From NCBI GenBank assembly GCA_035772405.1, contig JAYKKM010000043.1, positions 607,501 through 671,500 of the forward strand: a stretch of 64,000 nucleotides of DNA, given 5' to 3'. Below are positions 1 through 11,204 of the stretch, one piece after another; position 1 is the first letter of the stretch; every line of letters starts with the position of its first letter. The position numbers were made by a program, and so were the translations under genes. The notes under the pieces are model-generated. The model did not search any database. It was not told where the DNA came from and was given only the letters and a program-made list of their open reading frames with translations. This DNA comes from Chrysogorgia sp. JL179-B06. Taxonomy: Eukaryota > Cnidaria > Anthozoa > Scleralcyonacea > Chrysogorgiidae.

Positions 1-120
1 GGAGCGCTATTCTTACTACATTTCTGCTACGCTATCGACTAGGGGAAAATTTGTGAGCCGTCTGACCTGGAAAGTTTTTGGTTTGTATGAGTTTGCTGTT
101 TAATTGCTTGCACGTGCATA

Positions 121-405
121 AAGGTTAGGACACACGAGGCGACAAATCGCGGGGGCATGTTGCGGGAACATTTCCCCTGTTGATGACACACGAGGGGATA
201 TGCCAGAGAAGGAAAAATAAAATAAAATAACGTTCTTTGATTGGTTTATTTTAATTTTGTTGCAGGAACTAGTTGCTGTTTATACGATGGAACATGTTGC
301 GGGGATAACATTTTGTCTCCGCGACAAGATTTCGCATGGTGCATATGACTGGATTTGTCCCTGCAACATGTCCCCGCGATTTGTCGCCTCGTGTGTCCCA
401 ACCTT
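121..405. repeat. Foldback MITE, copy 1 of a tandem pair
   Basis: The two ends are inverted repeats of about 43 bases: the left end starts AAGGTTAGGACACACGAGG and the right end (363-405) is its near-exact reverse complement, ending CCTCGTGTGTCCCAACCTT. Nothing between them codes for protein. Copy 2 begins at the next base, so the two copies together form a large palindrome around 406. The superfamily is not recognised. Short ORFs across it are by-products of the repeat. Confidence 0.7.
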
Positions 406-628
406 AAGGTTAGGACACACGAGGCGACAAATCCCGGGGACATGTCGCGGAGACATGTTGCATGGACAAATCCCGTCGTGTGTACTAGGCAAAACTTTGT
501 CGCGGGGACAAAATTTTGTCCCCGAAACATGTTGTCCCCGAAACATGTTGCATGTATTCAAAATGATTTGAATTCGTGCGACATGTCACGGTGACAAAAG
601 TATGTCCCCGTGACTTGTCCCACCTTAA
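406..628. repeat. Foldback MITE, copy 2, diverged right end
   Basis: The left end repeats the terminal sequence of copy 1 (AAGGTTAGGACACACGAGG). The right end, ...GTGACTTGTCCCACCTTAA, keeps the outermost bases of the inverted repeat but has lost the GCCTCGTGTG block. The interior is rich in CCCCG/CGGGG and ACATGT words like copy 1. It is probably a second insertion or partial duplication of the same family. Confidence 0.5.
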
Positions 629-719
629 TCCCCGCGCGCGTTAACGCATATTTAATGAAACACGTGATAGGTATATAAGTATATTGGTATACTTGACTTG
701 GACAAGCTTTTTGATAATG

Positions 720-853
<134 letters not shown>

Positions 854-971
854 GTGTAGGTTTTGGTCTACGAAATGCAAAGAGTGCTCAACAACATATA
901 GTTAGAGCAAATAATAGATTTTCGCTTACCTCAAAACTGGTCCGCTACAACTTGTTTCATCTGTAAAAGAA

Positions 972-972
<1 letters not shown>

Positions 973-1022
<50 letters not shown>
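973..1022. repeat. (AT)n microsatellite
   Basis: About 50 bases of AT dinucleotide, just upstream of the LINE fragment that follows. Confidence 0.95.
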
Positions 1023-1024
<2 letters not shown>

Positions 1025-1029
1025 CGGTA

Positions 1030-2760
1030 TATATGGTATGACGTTAAACTACATCCTGGGTATGGGCCATGACGTTAAACTACATCCTAGAGGGCATCTA
1101 GGGGAAGGTTAAAAACCCTGATTCCAAAACCGCCACACATGGCTTAAATGTGATGCATGATGGTTCCTATGGCGCGTGGTTGATGAAATATCTCGTTACC
1201 GGCATTGGAGGCATCTGGTTTTGGGTGAGTGATGAGAAAAAGTCCAACGGCGATGGAGGATTGGTAACGGTACCAGGTAATGGTTTTACTGGAAGGTGCT
1301 AGCCAAGATTCTGCACGTTGGCGGTTTGGGACTTTGGTCGCTTCATCTATACAAGTCTCTTACAGTGATTCGGCAGCATCTCAAGCGTCAGAGCAGCCCT
1401 ATTTAGGGATGACGCTGCTCTCACAACTCATGGGACAGGTCTAGAAAAGGTGGCCTAAAAACCGTAGACACACTTTTCATCGGGTGGCATGCCGCGGCCA
1501 CAGGTAAACCACTAAAAGCGGTAAGAAACTTACAAAAGCTAAGTTGAAGATTGGAAGCTGGAACGTGAGAACGTTAAGCGATACGACAACGGCGTTAATC
1601 GCAAAGGAAATTGAGAAATACAACATAGACATTGCTTGTCTTGCAGAAACCCGTTTCGCTGATAGTGGTTGCTTAGATTAATCAAATTACACCTATTTTT
1701 GGTCAGGCCTTCCAGAATCTGAAAGGCGACTGCACGGTGTGGGCATAGTGATGAAAAAGTACATTGCGAACCGTCTGGAAAGCACTCCACGCGCAATCAG
1801 TGCTAGATTAACGATAGCCAGAATACCTCTAATAAAGGGGCGATACCTAACGATCATAAGTGCATATGCACCTACCATGGCAAATGATGATACAACAAAA
1901 GAAGCTTTTTATGCAGATCTAGACAAGCTTATAGGTGAAACAGCTCCAAACAATAAGCTGATTATTGCAGGAGATTTCAATGCGCGAGTTGGTAAAGACA
2001 ACACAATTTGCCACCGCAGCTTGGTTCTCATGGGATTGGCAAATGTAACTCAAACGGACTCATGTTGTTGTCCAAGTGTGCCGAACACGAGCTTGCTATA
2101 GTATAACGAATACATGGTTCGAATCTAAGGATATATACAAGGGGACCTGGATGCATCCAAGGTCAAAACACTGGCATCAACTTTACTTTGTAATAACGCG
2201 ACGCAGAGATCTTAAGGATATTATGAGAACTCGAGTCGCGTGGAGCAGAATGTCAAACTGATCACAGACTTGTTGTTAGCAAACTAAAGTTTGTTCTAAA
2301 GGCCAAGGAACACCATCAAGCTAAATCCAGGAAAAAATTGAATGTTGATGCCTTGCACTCAGTAGCTACGAGTTCTAAATTTCAGGTGTCGTTAACTAAA
2401 GAATCCTTACTGGAACACCAACAATCTACTTTTGATACAGTGGACCAGGAATGGAACCCCTCCGAGATGTGTTATCAGATACTTCTGTAAGATGTTAGGC
2501 TACAAAAAGAAAAAAGCAATCAGATTGGTTTGTTGAGTCAGCAGCTGCAATCGAACCATTAATCTCAATGAGAGATCAAGCAAAGAAAGCTTGGTTAAAT
2601 CGCCCGACTAGATCAACATCTTCGAATCTAAAAGCCGCGTCTGGTGCACTGAAAGCTAGAACCCGCACTTTAAAAAGTGATTGGATATAAAAGAAAGCTG
2701 AACAAATACAGAGATGTGCTTTTGGTGCCGCGAATATAACACCAAGACAATTCAAGGTTT
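1030..2760 (+). pseudogene. LINE endonuclease-domain pseudogene (craniofacial-development-protein-2-like type)
   Basis: From about 1545 the + strand reads as an apurinic-type endonuclease of a non-LTR retrotransposon: GSWNVRTL, IACLAETRFA, ISAYAPT and IAGDFNARVG carry the usual N, E, Y and D/N positions, followed by a KHWHQL..VITRRRDLKDI stretch and a linker to about 2760. No reverse transcriptase follows. In-frame stops and frameshifts occur near 1680, 2025-2100 and 2490, so it is dead. The part upstream (1030-1540) has a tandem duplication of TGACGTTAAACTACATCC (1037 and 1070) and looks like the element's 5' leader. The family resemblance is from motif recognition only. The fragment ends where BEL/Pao sequence begins on the other strand. 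Confidence 0.7.
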
Positions 2761-2779
2761 ATAACCTTAAATACAACTT

Positions 2780-3840
2780 TTAATATCTATCACATAAATT
2801 CGCCATTGTCGTCTCCTCGTGTTCGACTCCAGTCCCCTTACTTAACTAACTCCCCATATAATATATTGTTATCTCAGAAATAATTTCTTGTTTATCTTTC
2901 AACCTTCATTTACTGTACGTTCCTGTAATTACTAGCAAGATCTAAATGCCCTTCTTTCTATGGTAAAGACACCTTGTACAGTGGCGGCACTACGTGGGCG
3001 TGGGCCCAGCAACGTGACGACGTATGTAGGGGCTGCAGGGGGATTCTCCGCCGGAAAATTTTTTGAATTTAGGGTCTATGAAATGGCATTTCCTGCATTT
3101 TTAAAGCACTTTTGAGTAAAATCTAAAGACCACAAATCACTTCTTGTAGTGTATCCACTATCTTTAAGAAAATATTATTAATAATAGCACCATTAATAAA
3201 AAGAGGCAGTTTGCCGTATGGGCTGATGGCCCCCCACGGCCTATGGGCCCCGGTGCGGCGCACCATTTGCACACCCGTAGTGCCGCCACTGACCTTGTAC
3301 CTCTTACAAGTGAACTCAATCCCATCCTTCAATGCCTCACGCACCTCGTTCTCCTCTAATTCCCAGAGTCTCAAAATCCCATAGCTTCTGCACTGAACAA
3401 CTCTTCATGAACAACTCTTCTCAACTCTTCATGTTCTCTAACAAACTCCTGTTTAACAAAAAACAGATTCACGTTCTGCTCCAGCACTTTGCTACATTTA
3501 ATCCAACCTAGTAGAGTTGTTTCGACCACTACAGGTTCACCTTGCTCCCCCCTTATAGTTTGCCCGTCTTCAAAGCACTATAGGTAGTAATCCGACCCAA
3601 TAAAAACTTCAATTTAAAGCTCTTTATTATTCCCAAAACATCTGAGAACCACAACCCTTGAAGATGAGGGTAACGAGTCTTAATATGCTTGTTTTAATTT
3701 ATTAAATGCTGAGCACTTCCTAAGCCTAAATCTTAAGCGGTGGACTTACAAATATCTCGCAATCCCCTATCCATCGAACTCTGCCCAAACGTACTTATCT
3801 CCATCCGTTCCTTTCTCTTAATATTCAACCAAACTAATTT
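2780..3840 (-). pseudogene. BEL/Pao LTR-retrotransposon pol fragment, split by a MITE
   Basis: Read on the minus strand with frameshifts, the order is an STFG patch, YPHLQGLWF, VFIGSDYY, then GEPVVVETTLLGWI, VKQEFVREHEEL and a LWDFETLGI/EVREALKDGIEF block. This is the protease-to-RT linker of BEL/Pao elements. The reading stops at RYKV where the 2979-3291 MITE was inserted and resumes beyond it as SLP.KEGHLDLASNY, the expected continuation. Several stops are present and the RT core is missing. No LTRs were found. Confidence 0.65.
2979..3291. mobile_element. hAT-type MITE with exact 8-bp target-site duplication
   Basis: The 313-bp non-coding element starts CAGTGGCGGCACTACG and ends with the near-complement CGTAGTGCCGCCACTG. 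ACCTTGTA flanks it directly on both sides (2971-2978 and 3292-3299). A CAGTGGCG terminus with an 8-bp duplication is typical of the hAT superfamily. It sits inside the BEL/Pao fragment and so is younger than it. Confidence 0.9.
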
Positions 3841-4074
3841 AAATCTGCTTCTACGTCAGTGAAACGCTGGATTGAGAAGACTGGCATTTATAGAGTTAGG
3901 AAGATTCTCTCGGCCTTCACAAACAGACCTGGTCCTATGTCTTACCCATTTGGAGGGGGAATCCTACAAAAGGGTATAATTGTACAATCCCAAATAATAT
4001 TATATAACACCTGGTTGACGCCTGTGCTTGTTCGGATTGCGGTGTTGACACGATGAGATCTAGGATAATTTTTC

Positions 4075-4626
4075 TTACTTTGCCTGAGTCAGATTTAGCC
4101 GGGTTAATGAGTCTACATTTGGTGTTGTTAAGTTCTCCTTGTGGTTCTTAAGGGAACTAAATGCTTGTTTTTTGGCTATTATAGACTCGTAGATATGTAA
4201 GTCACTTGCGATAATTTTTAATTCCTCGTTGACCTCTTTGAGTGAGTGTTCATTTCCTATCTTGTAATTATTCGTTATGTTCTCGGTCAGTAGTTGGTTG
4301 TATTTTTCGGGTTTCAATTCGTAAATGTTTCTTGTTTTGTCTGCGAATGCCATAACGTTCATTGATGAATTTATTTTCTTTGCGTTGTTGGATAGAGTTG
4401 AAAAAAACTGGTCATTGACGCTTCTGAACTTTCGTTTTCGACCGACGTATTTGGATTGTGGATGAATAAGAAAGCCTCTATAGGGTTTTCTGAGAAGACT
4501 AGGTGAATTTCCGGAGTATTTACCACGTCAAGTTGGCAACGAAGAACTTCAAAACACTTCGTTATCGTATACGGAAAGATAAACACAAACGCGCAATGCA
4601 CGACGGTTAAGACACTCACTCTTTAA
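4075..4626 (-). pseudogene. Penelope-like element, N-terminal RT fragment
   Basis: The minus strand encodes a 95-residue stretch with FADKTRNIYEL, YNQLLTENITNNYK, EVNEELKIIASDL and KKQAFSSLKNHKENL. This matches the region just N-terminal of the reverse transcriptase of Penelope-like elements (normally FADKT..Y....Y..LL..NIT..Y......AF..LKDHK.NF). The conserved RLINP/KSE segment that should follow is degraded. The upstream ~190 bp (4435-4626), beginning near a FIHNPNTSVEN-like reading, recurs at 31108-31290, so it belongs to the repeat family. The rest of the RT and the GIY-YIG nuclease are absent. Confidence 0.6.
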
Positions 4627-4639
4627 AATTCAAGTTAAA

Positions 4640-4707
4640 ATAATAAGTTGAAAGATCTACTAGAAGAACTTCTAAAATAAGTTGAAAGATCTACTAGAAG
4701 AACTTCT
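4640..4707. repeat. 34-bp tandem duplication
   Basis: The block AAGTTGAAAGATCTACTAGA plus the following AGAACTTCT occurs twice in direct tandem (about 4643-4673 and 4677-4707). The inner sequence is partly palindromic. Confidence 0.9.
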
Positions 4708-4759
4708 GTCATTGAGTTGATCGAAAATAATAAAAGGTAGGTAACACGTGTCGTACATA

Positions 4760-4995
4760 ACCGTTCGAACGCTTAGCTTGCCATCCATTGCCAACCGAAT
4801 GCCTATTAGCAGAGGGCCTATTAGTAACGGAATAAAACCGTTCGAAGTTCGATCGTCTGGCAGCAGTAAACCGTCCGAATGCTTGTAGTAAACCGTTCGA
4901 AGTCTACAATAAACTAAACCGTTCGAACGCTTATGGTAAACCGTTTGGTATTTTCGCCACACCGTTCAAACGTTTTAGGAGACCGTTCGAACGTA
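4760..4995. repeat. Cluster of ACCGTTCGAACG-type motifs
   Basis: At least eight copies of (A)CCGTTCGAA(CG) or close variants (CCGTCCGAATG, CCGTTCAAACG) occur within about 235 bases, at uneven 20-65 base spacing. The core TTCGAA is palindromic. It resembles neither a simple tandem repeat nor a coding region. Its function is unknown; a degenerate satellite or a binding-site cluster are both possible. Confidence 0.6.
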
Positions 4996-6489
4996 GCCTG
5001 CGGGATGTGTGCAGACTCTACGCCAATAATAATAATGAGTCGGAGTTAACGTCATAAAAGGGCGAAAACCAAAAATTGAGTGTGTAAAAATCTTAAAGTA
5101 CAAGCGTTTCGACAAAAAACATTGTTGATCATCTAGGCACGGTACAGTATTAAAAACGGCTCAGATGATAAACATAGATCGCGTGACATACACGATCCTA
5201 ATTAAATCAGTTAGATTCTATCACTACTCATTAGATCAGTTAGATCTATAATTTCAGAGCTTAATAGTCTCGGCTTTTACTTACGCTTTTAAATATCGAG
5301 ATGTGCTCACTATGATAAGTATCTAATTGATAGCCGAATTGATAGCTTCTTTGTATTGTATAGAGGATTTAATTTCTTCCCGTGATCGACGGCTTTGTGA
5401 TAGAATTACCGATGATAATACCAATATTTCAGGTCCTTCCGACGGCTCAGAGAATAAACGTACATCGCGTGACATACCTGAGAATCAAATCAACCAATAG
5501 CTGCCGAGAGTGATGACAATTACCTTACTCGGAAGAGGTTAGATATAGGATGACTCTGTGGAACCTTTTCCGAAGATGGCGCCCTGTAAGTCATCCCATC
5601 TAACCTTTATCCTACAAGCTCTGCGCCCCAGTCTTTTCCATTCGCTCCAGTCCCCTTCCCGTTACAGGGCGTACCCTTAGTGCCCGCATTTCAACACCCG
5701 CAATTTCATGACTATGGGTGCGGCTCTCATCGAGGAGGTGAACTGGCAGCCTCGTACCCAGGCGCTTGTTTTGCTTTGCGCAACTCATATAGATTTTTTT
5801 TAACTTTCAAATGTCAGATTGTTGAGATAATCAGCAATCTGAAAAACTTGAAATTACAAAAAGTGGCAATTATTAAAATATAATATATACAATTTACAAT
5901 ATAAATTACAATTAATTAAAAATATATACATGTCAATAATCTATACTGTACTCCGTAGCTATACTAATTTGATTCACTCGTGTCAAATGAACCATTTTCT
6001 ATAAACACAATATGGAATACAACTGTTTTTAAATCGTTCAGTCCTACATTTAAAAAGTGAATACTTCCAAGGATTTCTAAAACGGTACCTATGAATAATA
6101 GGACTTTTAAGCAGTTCGTTTAATTTATTATCATGCTTCAGAATTGATCGATACAAGGACAGGTACTGATTGTTTGAGGGAGGCAGTATACTAAAGATGC
6201 GAGTACGCAATCTTTAAAGCTCTTTTTTGGATGTATTCAAGTTGGTCAGATCTTGGCATGCGTATTCTAACCTCTCTCCTCCGCAGAGGCTTCTCTTTTT
6301 TTTACTAATTCCGTGGAAGCGAGGGAGGCGCGACAGGGAAGGCGCGGGCTGGCCAACGGGCGCGGGCAATACTAATATTCTAACACTGGACGGAACAGTG
6401 ATTAGATTCTGAGCTGGAACGCCATTTCGATTCAGTATCCGTAAGGCATATAGTCGCTTACTAGCTTTAGCACATATGTTTGTAACGTG
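4996..6489. other. No gene recognised; short dispersed repeats
   Basis: I see no supportable coding exon. A block of about 35-40 bases (CGGCTCAGA...ATCGCGTGACATAC) occurs at about 5157 and again at about 5443. A small inverted pair GCGCCCTGTAA/TTACAGGGCG lies around 5579-5669. The remainder is AT-rich without recognisable content. Confidence 0.5.
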
Positions 6490-7580
6490 GTTGTTCCAAA
6501 CCTTTGCATTTTAATGGTTTAAACATCGGTCAATGGAGCATCAACCATCTTACCAACATTTAAACTGCAACAAATTCGTTTATTGCACATCAACATGTAG
6601 ACGTCCTATATCTTATCGAATCTTTTTTAAAGCCCACACTACCAGACTCAGCTGTTGTGATTCCCGGATATTTTTTGTTCCGAAACGACAGATATGGCAC
6701 AAAGAACAGAGGAGGATTACTGGCTTATGTTGTCCATCGTCTAAAGGCTGAAAGGGCTATGGACCTAGAAGACAACGACATCGAAGTCTTGTGGCTCACG
6801 ATTTATCCTTTCAACTCTAACCGTCCTATTTTAGTTGGTGAAATAACTGGAATTTATCGACCACCAAATTCTACAGCATGAGCTATAGATGAAAAGCTGG
6901 AGTCAAACATTGAGACTGCATATCTACAAGACAGGGAAATACTAGTATTAGGTGACTTTAATATCAATAACTTGGATGCAGCCTACAAAAAACATCGACA
7001 TGTTCAAGCTCTTGAGACTTTTTTGCCATCAAAAAGTCTCAAGAGCTTGAAACATGAGCCAACTGGTAAATTCTGTAACTCTGTTACAAGACCTGTGAGC
7101 GCAACGTGCCTCGATCATATATATTCAACACACCCGCATTTTATAGCTGATATCTCAATTCCTGAAATATAAATGGACTTGAAGATCATCTTCCAATATT
7201 TTTAAAGCGTAAATATTTCAAGAAAAAGAAAGAAAACAAACATACTACAGTCAGATACCGTGTCTTAATAAACCTGAACACGAACGATCTGCATGCTTGC
7301 TTCAATTCAAAACGCCCATTGGGACGCATCATTTGCATCTGACAACGTTGATGACATCTTGGCCGCACTTGAGACAATTCTAAATGAGATCTTAGACCAA
7401 ATAATTTCTTTCAAAGAGAAACGCGTTAAAAAACAATCGCAGCCTGCCTGGATGAATGAAGCTATTACTGAAGCAATTAAAGACAGAGATAAACTCTTGA
7501 AAAAGGCACGTAAATCAAATTCATCGCTTGACAGGACTGGTGTTAAAATACGATTTTTCTCAGTGGCAAAAAACTCTGTA
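6490..7580 (+). pseudogene. LINE endonuclease pseudogene (CR1/L2-like)
   Basis: Read with frameshifts, the + strand gives IPGYFLFRNDRYGTKNRGG, LAYVVHRLKA, IEVLWLTIYPF, GIYRPPNS, ILVLGDFNINNL, TCLDHIYS and GLEDHLPIF. These are the endonuclease-domain landmarks of a non-LTR element (IYRPP, GDFN, LDHIYS, DHLPIF). A linker follows with QPAWMNEAITEAIKDRDKLL. It breaks off before the reverse transcriptase. Stops and shifts near 6880, 7170 and 7290 make it non-functional. Confidence 0.75.
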
Positions 7581-7589
7581 TCACACTAA

Positions 7590-7785
7590 TGTGATAATAA
7601 ATATATCACATTAATTTTTATCACATTTTAAATATTTTTATCAGATGTTTATTATATTTTTCATTATATTTTTATTATTTCTTTATTATATATTTTTTAT
7701 TATCATATTTTATTATATTTTATCATATTTTAATTTTTTTATCACACTAATTTTTTATGAAATAAAAAACTTTCATAGTGTTAAT
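7590..7785. repeat. T/A-rich low-complexity tract
   Basis: TTTTTATCACA/TTATTATATTTT low-complexity sequence; the ORF across it (Phe/Ile-rich) is a composition artefact. Confidence 0.8.
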
Positions 7786-8260
7786 ATACACACTGCTTTA
7801 GTGAATGTGGGAGAGCTTGGAGTAGACAGACGATAAATGGACGATCGTCAAGCTCCTATCCTCAGAAAAATTATTGTGAGTCCCAGACAGGAATCGATGA
7901 GACGCTCATAGAGCCACCGAGACTCAGATGGAGAGCGAAGGTTACAATGATGTACTGGTTCGATTGATATATGTACTGCCTATGCGGCAGTCACTATATA
8001 TAGGTAATTTCTGGATGTGTTAATATATACACTGCTTTAGTGAATGTGAGAGAGCTTCGCGGAAGATAGACGATACATGAACGATCCTCAAGCTCAATGG
8101 TTAGAGTGTCTCGATTGTATAGACTAGAGCGTCTCAATGGTTAGAGCGTCTCAAAGGTTAGAGCTCACCGGCAATCAGAAGTTTACAGGTTCCATTCCTG
8201 AGGATACGAGGTTGACGATCGTCCATGTATCGTCTGTATCGTAGAGTGCCGGTTGATACC
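7786..8260. repeat. tRNA-derived SINE-like repeat with duplicated flanks
   Basis: A block beginning CACTGCTTTAGTGAATGTG and running through GACGAT..ATGGACGATC occurs at about 7789 and again at about 8030. Between 8091 and 8165 an A-box-like AGCTCAATGGTTAGAG appears three times in slightly different forms, followed by the B-box-like AGGTTCCATTCC (8187-8198). The whole is closed by an inverted copy of the GACGATACATG..CGATC block near 8210. This looks like a tRNA-derived SINE with internal A-box duplications; the same B-box variant appears in the element at 26104-26184. Confidence 0.45.
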
Positions 8261-8289
8261 GGCATATGAGGTGTATAATTAGTTGATAT

Positions 8290-9175
8290 ATTTCTTTGTT
8301 TAGATATTTCTGCAATGAAATAGACGTACTCGAACAGATCACTTCCTTTTATTGATTTTTAGTACGCCTTCGAGTGTACTCTTCGAAGCATACCATTTTA
8401 TCACGTGACTAAAGATCGCGTGACTTAAGATCACAAACCTTATAAAAGATTATGTCATTATCTATAATTTACAACATGAGGCGGCGCTTTAATATAGGAA
8501 AATGTCGTTTAAAGGTTTGTGGTTGCGGAGTTTCACGCTGGATGCGATCTTCAGGCTGGCAAGTGGAGGAACATCAATTCAATGTCTCTTTTTATGATCT
8601 GGGGGCTGGATGACTCATCGCTAGTGTTCACGCGGCTTATCTTTGAAGTGTGAAATTTGTTCTGGTGTTGCATGTCTGCATTTCGACGAATAATTTGAAT
8701 CTTTTGTTGAGTACATTTTTTAACCAGCTTTTGTTATACAAAGCGTCTCTTCCAAACAAAGATTACATCTTTTTGCTCCACTCGTATAAGGAGCGGCTCT
8801 TTTCACGATAGCCCATTTCATATTGAAAGTTCGGTTTTTTGTTTTCACTTCCCATTATATACGTCTTTAGATGATTGATATAGGTTTCAATATATCGGAA
8901 TGACGGCAAACAGTTTTAAAGAAGCTCATGCAAAATTTGGAATCTAAACCTTGCCACAGTTTATACTTCTGATTTTTCAAATCCTTTTGGATCTGGAAAA
9001 AATCTTTTATACAGCATGTCAACAGACTTTTATATGAAACAATTAACTCAAGCAAATCCAGTAAAACAGATTATTTGACATGCAGTGGAATAGTTTTGAT
9101 GACCACAAAGTTTTTGATTTCCGGCTCACATATAATAATATAAAATAACAAACTAAAAACGCACGCGCTGATTGG
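8290..9175. other. No feature recognised
   Basis: AT-rich sequence with no convincing coding potential, splice-linked ORF or repeat structure that I can see. Confidence 0.4.
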
Positions 9176-9656
9176 CTGAAAGCCGTGTTTCTATAACTCG
9201 ATGGAAAACATGGATTTTTCCAGCAATTTTTATAAAATGGACTGGAAGACGAACCTTTGCTCACAAACAGCTAAAATGTCGATAAATATGTTCTGTGACA
9301 GCCAACAAGAAGAAAAACGAGAAGATTGGATGCTTTTCTTCACAGTTAAGAGCGTTTATGTTCATTTGAGCAGCCGACGACGCTGTCTAGCGTGAGTAAG
9401 AATGTATATTTTCATCATTTTAATAAAAGAGACTTATTGTTTATTTCCTCAGTGTTATTTTGTAAAAGAAATAGAAAACATCTTTCCGTGTTCCCATACG
9501 TTATAGAAACACTCGTGAAAGTTTAGGAGAACTCGAAATAGCGCGGAAACACTCGCCCTGCGCGGGCTCGTGTTCCCACTGCCATTTCTCGTTCTCCCAA
9601 ACTTCCACTCGTGTTTCTATAACTGTATGTAAACACGGAAAATGTTTTCCATTTCT
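9176..9656 (+). repeat. Foldback repeat family F, copy 1
   Basis: The right part (9460-9656) is an imperfect palindrome: AGAAATAGAAAACATCTTTC on the left mirrors the TTTTCCATTTCT end, with CACTCGTG/CACGAGTG words in both arms. The left part contains GCTGATTGGCTGAAAGCC and a GTTCATTTGAGCAGCCGACG block. An inverted, internally deleted copy lies at 42967-43400, which defines it as a dispersed family. No transposase is present. Confidence 0.7.
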
Positions 9657-10735
9657 TAATTAATCTTCTGACCTGACACTGCCTACTGGATCGGTTGTAT
9701 GTTAAAAACGTTTACAATGCACTCAGGCCGAAATTTGAATGACCTCACGACTAATTACGTTGCCAAGAGAAATTTGACACGTTCCTACAATAATTTATAA
9801 ACGTAACTGGGTGGATTAATTTTGGCTTCATCATGTCGTATATGCTGTCATATATGCTATTTTGTATATATACCAACATCAGAGGAAAGATCGAAAATAT
9901 GTCCCTGGTATAGGACATTTGCGTCGATAAATTTCGAGATTTTAATAATTTGATATTGAGAATGGAGGAAATCTGACTGCAATTCTCTCAGTGATTCAAA
10001 GTTAATATGAGATCTCCTTTACCCCAAGGAAGTCTAGAGATTCCTCAGATTACCTTGACGGTCGTACAAGGCACAAATTTTCAGAATAATGTAAGAGACT
10101 GAGTTGGTAACAGAATACTACATTCTGTGAATGGTTTGTGTCAACTTGCCGTTAACGGCAGTATAATTCTACTGACCACGCGAATATACAAGTAAGGTAT
10201 ATACACCACAAATAACAACATGCAGAAAGATATATTGTATATTTATATGCTTTATTAATAACAATAATTTTCGATGTAAATAATGCTACGGACATGAATA
10301 AATTTCTGTGGCCCTAACCATCAAAATAAAAATACTATAATCCAGATATTCTAATATTGCAGAAATATGTTTTAAACTAAATATCAATATCCGAATTACT
10401 AGAATATATGGCAAATTGTTTAGAGATTGTTTTTCAGAGTAAAATTTACATATTGATTATACTATCACTAAAGTGAGATAACTGCATTTACCATAAAGCT
10501 CATGAAATCTATAAATAATTTAATAATATTTTTCACTATACTACAAAGTATTGTCAAAGTCGTAAGTAAACAGGTTATCTTGATAAAATATTTATCTGAG
10601 ATCGGCTTTTTTAAATATTAAAATATACATATATTAATGATATTTTCGAATATATTACATTCAAAAGTTACTTTCTCGAGATAGTCGTTGATATATCTAT
10701 ACCATGATTTCGAAAAAAATCTCTCAAATCGGTCA
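9657..10735. other. No feature recognised
   Basis: AT-rich sequence without recognisable genes or structured repeats. Confidence 0.4.
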
Positions 10736-11110
10736 AAGCAAGTTGCGGATCCAGAGGGGGGGGGGGGGGGGTTGGATGGTGCACATGAAGAATCAGCACA
10801 TTGTGGTGTATGTTCTCTGGTCGAACCCACAAGGGGGGTCTGGGGCATGCCCCCCAGGAAAATTTTTAATTTTGCAAAGTACAGAAGTGCTTTTCCGGCG
10901 ATTTCTGATAATAATTTTTGCGATATTAGGACACCACGCCGTTGCTAAAAATGCACGATTACAAAGGGGCATCAAGATTATGAAACAGTTTAATATAAAC
11001 GTCGTTTTATAACTGAAAACGTATCTTGGAACCCATGTTAAAATATCTATGAGTGCATGCAAACTAGCTTTTGCAATGAAAATTGGATAAGCTACCAAAA
11101 CATTCATTGT
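10736..11110 (-). repeat. Probable transposon end with G-run
   Basis: GGATCCAGA is followed by an 18-base G run, then GGGGTCTGGGGCATGCCCCC and CAGGAAAATTTTTAATTTTGC. Fused GGATCC-G-run and GGGGCATGCCCCC motifs of this type are common at ends of repeats in aquatic invertebrate genomes. The ends of this copy cannot be defined. ORFs across the G run are artefacts. Confidence 0.35.
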
Positions 11111-11204
11111 GCTTATAATCGGTCATATAATATTGTGTTTATCACTTCGACTTCTCCGTCTTGACATGGTAAAAAATAGAGAACACTTGTTTGCGGGATA
11201 TTAA

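Noticed and set aside
246..594. Four overlapping ORFs of 79-104 codons on both strands
   Set aside because: They mirror each other because the sequence is palindromic MITE DNA.
7005..7049. Perfect hairpin CAAGCTCTTGAGACTTTTT / complement
   Set aside because: It lies within readable LINE endonuclease sequence (ALETFLPSKSLKSL), so it is probably coding chance rather than an insertion.
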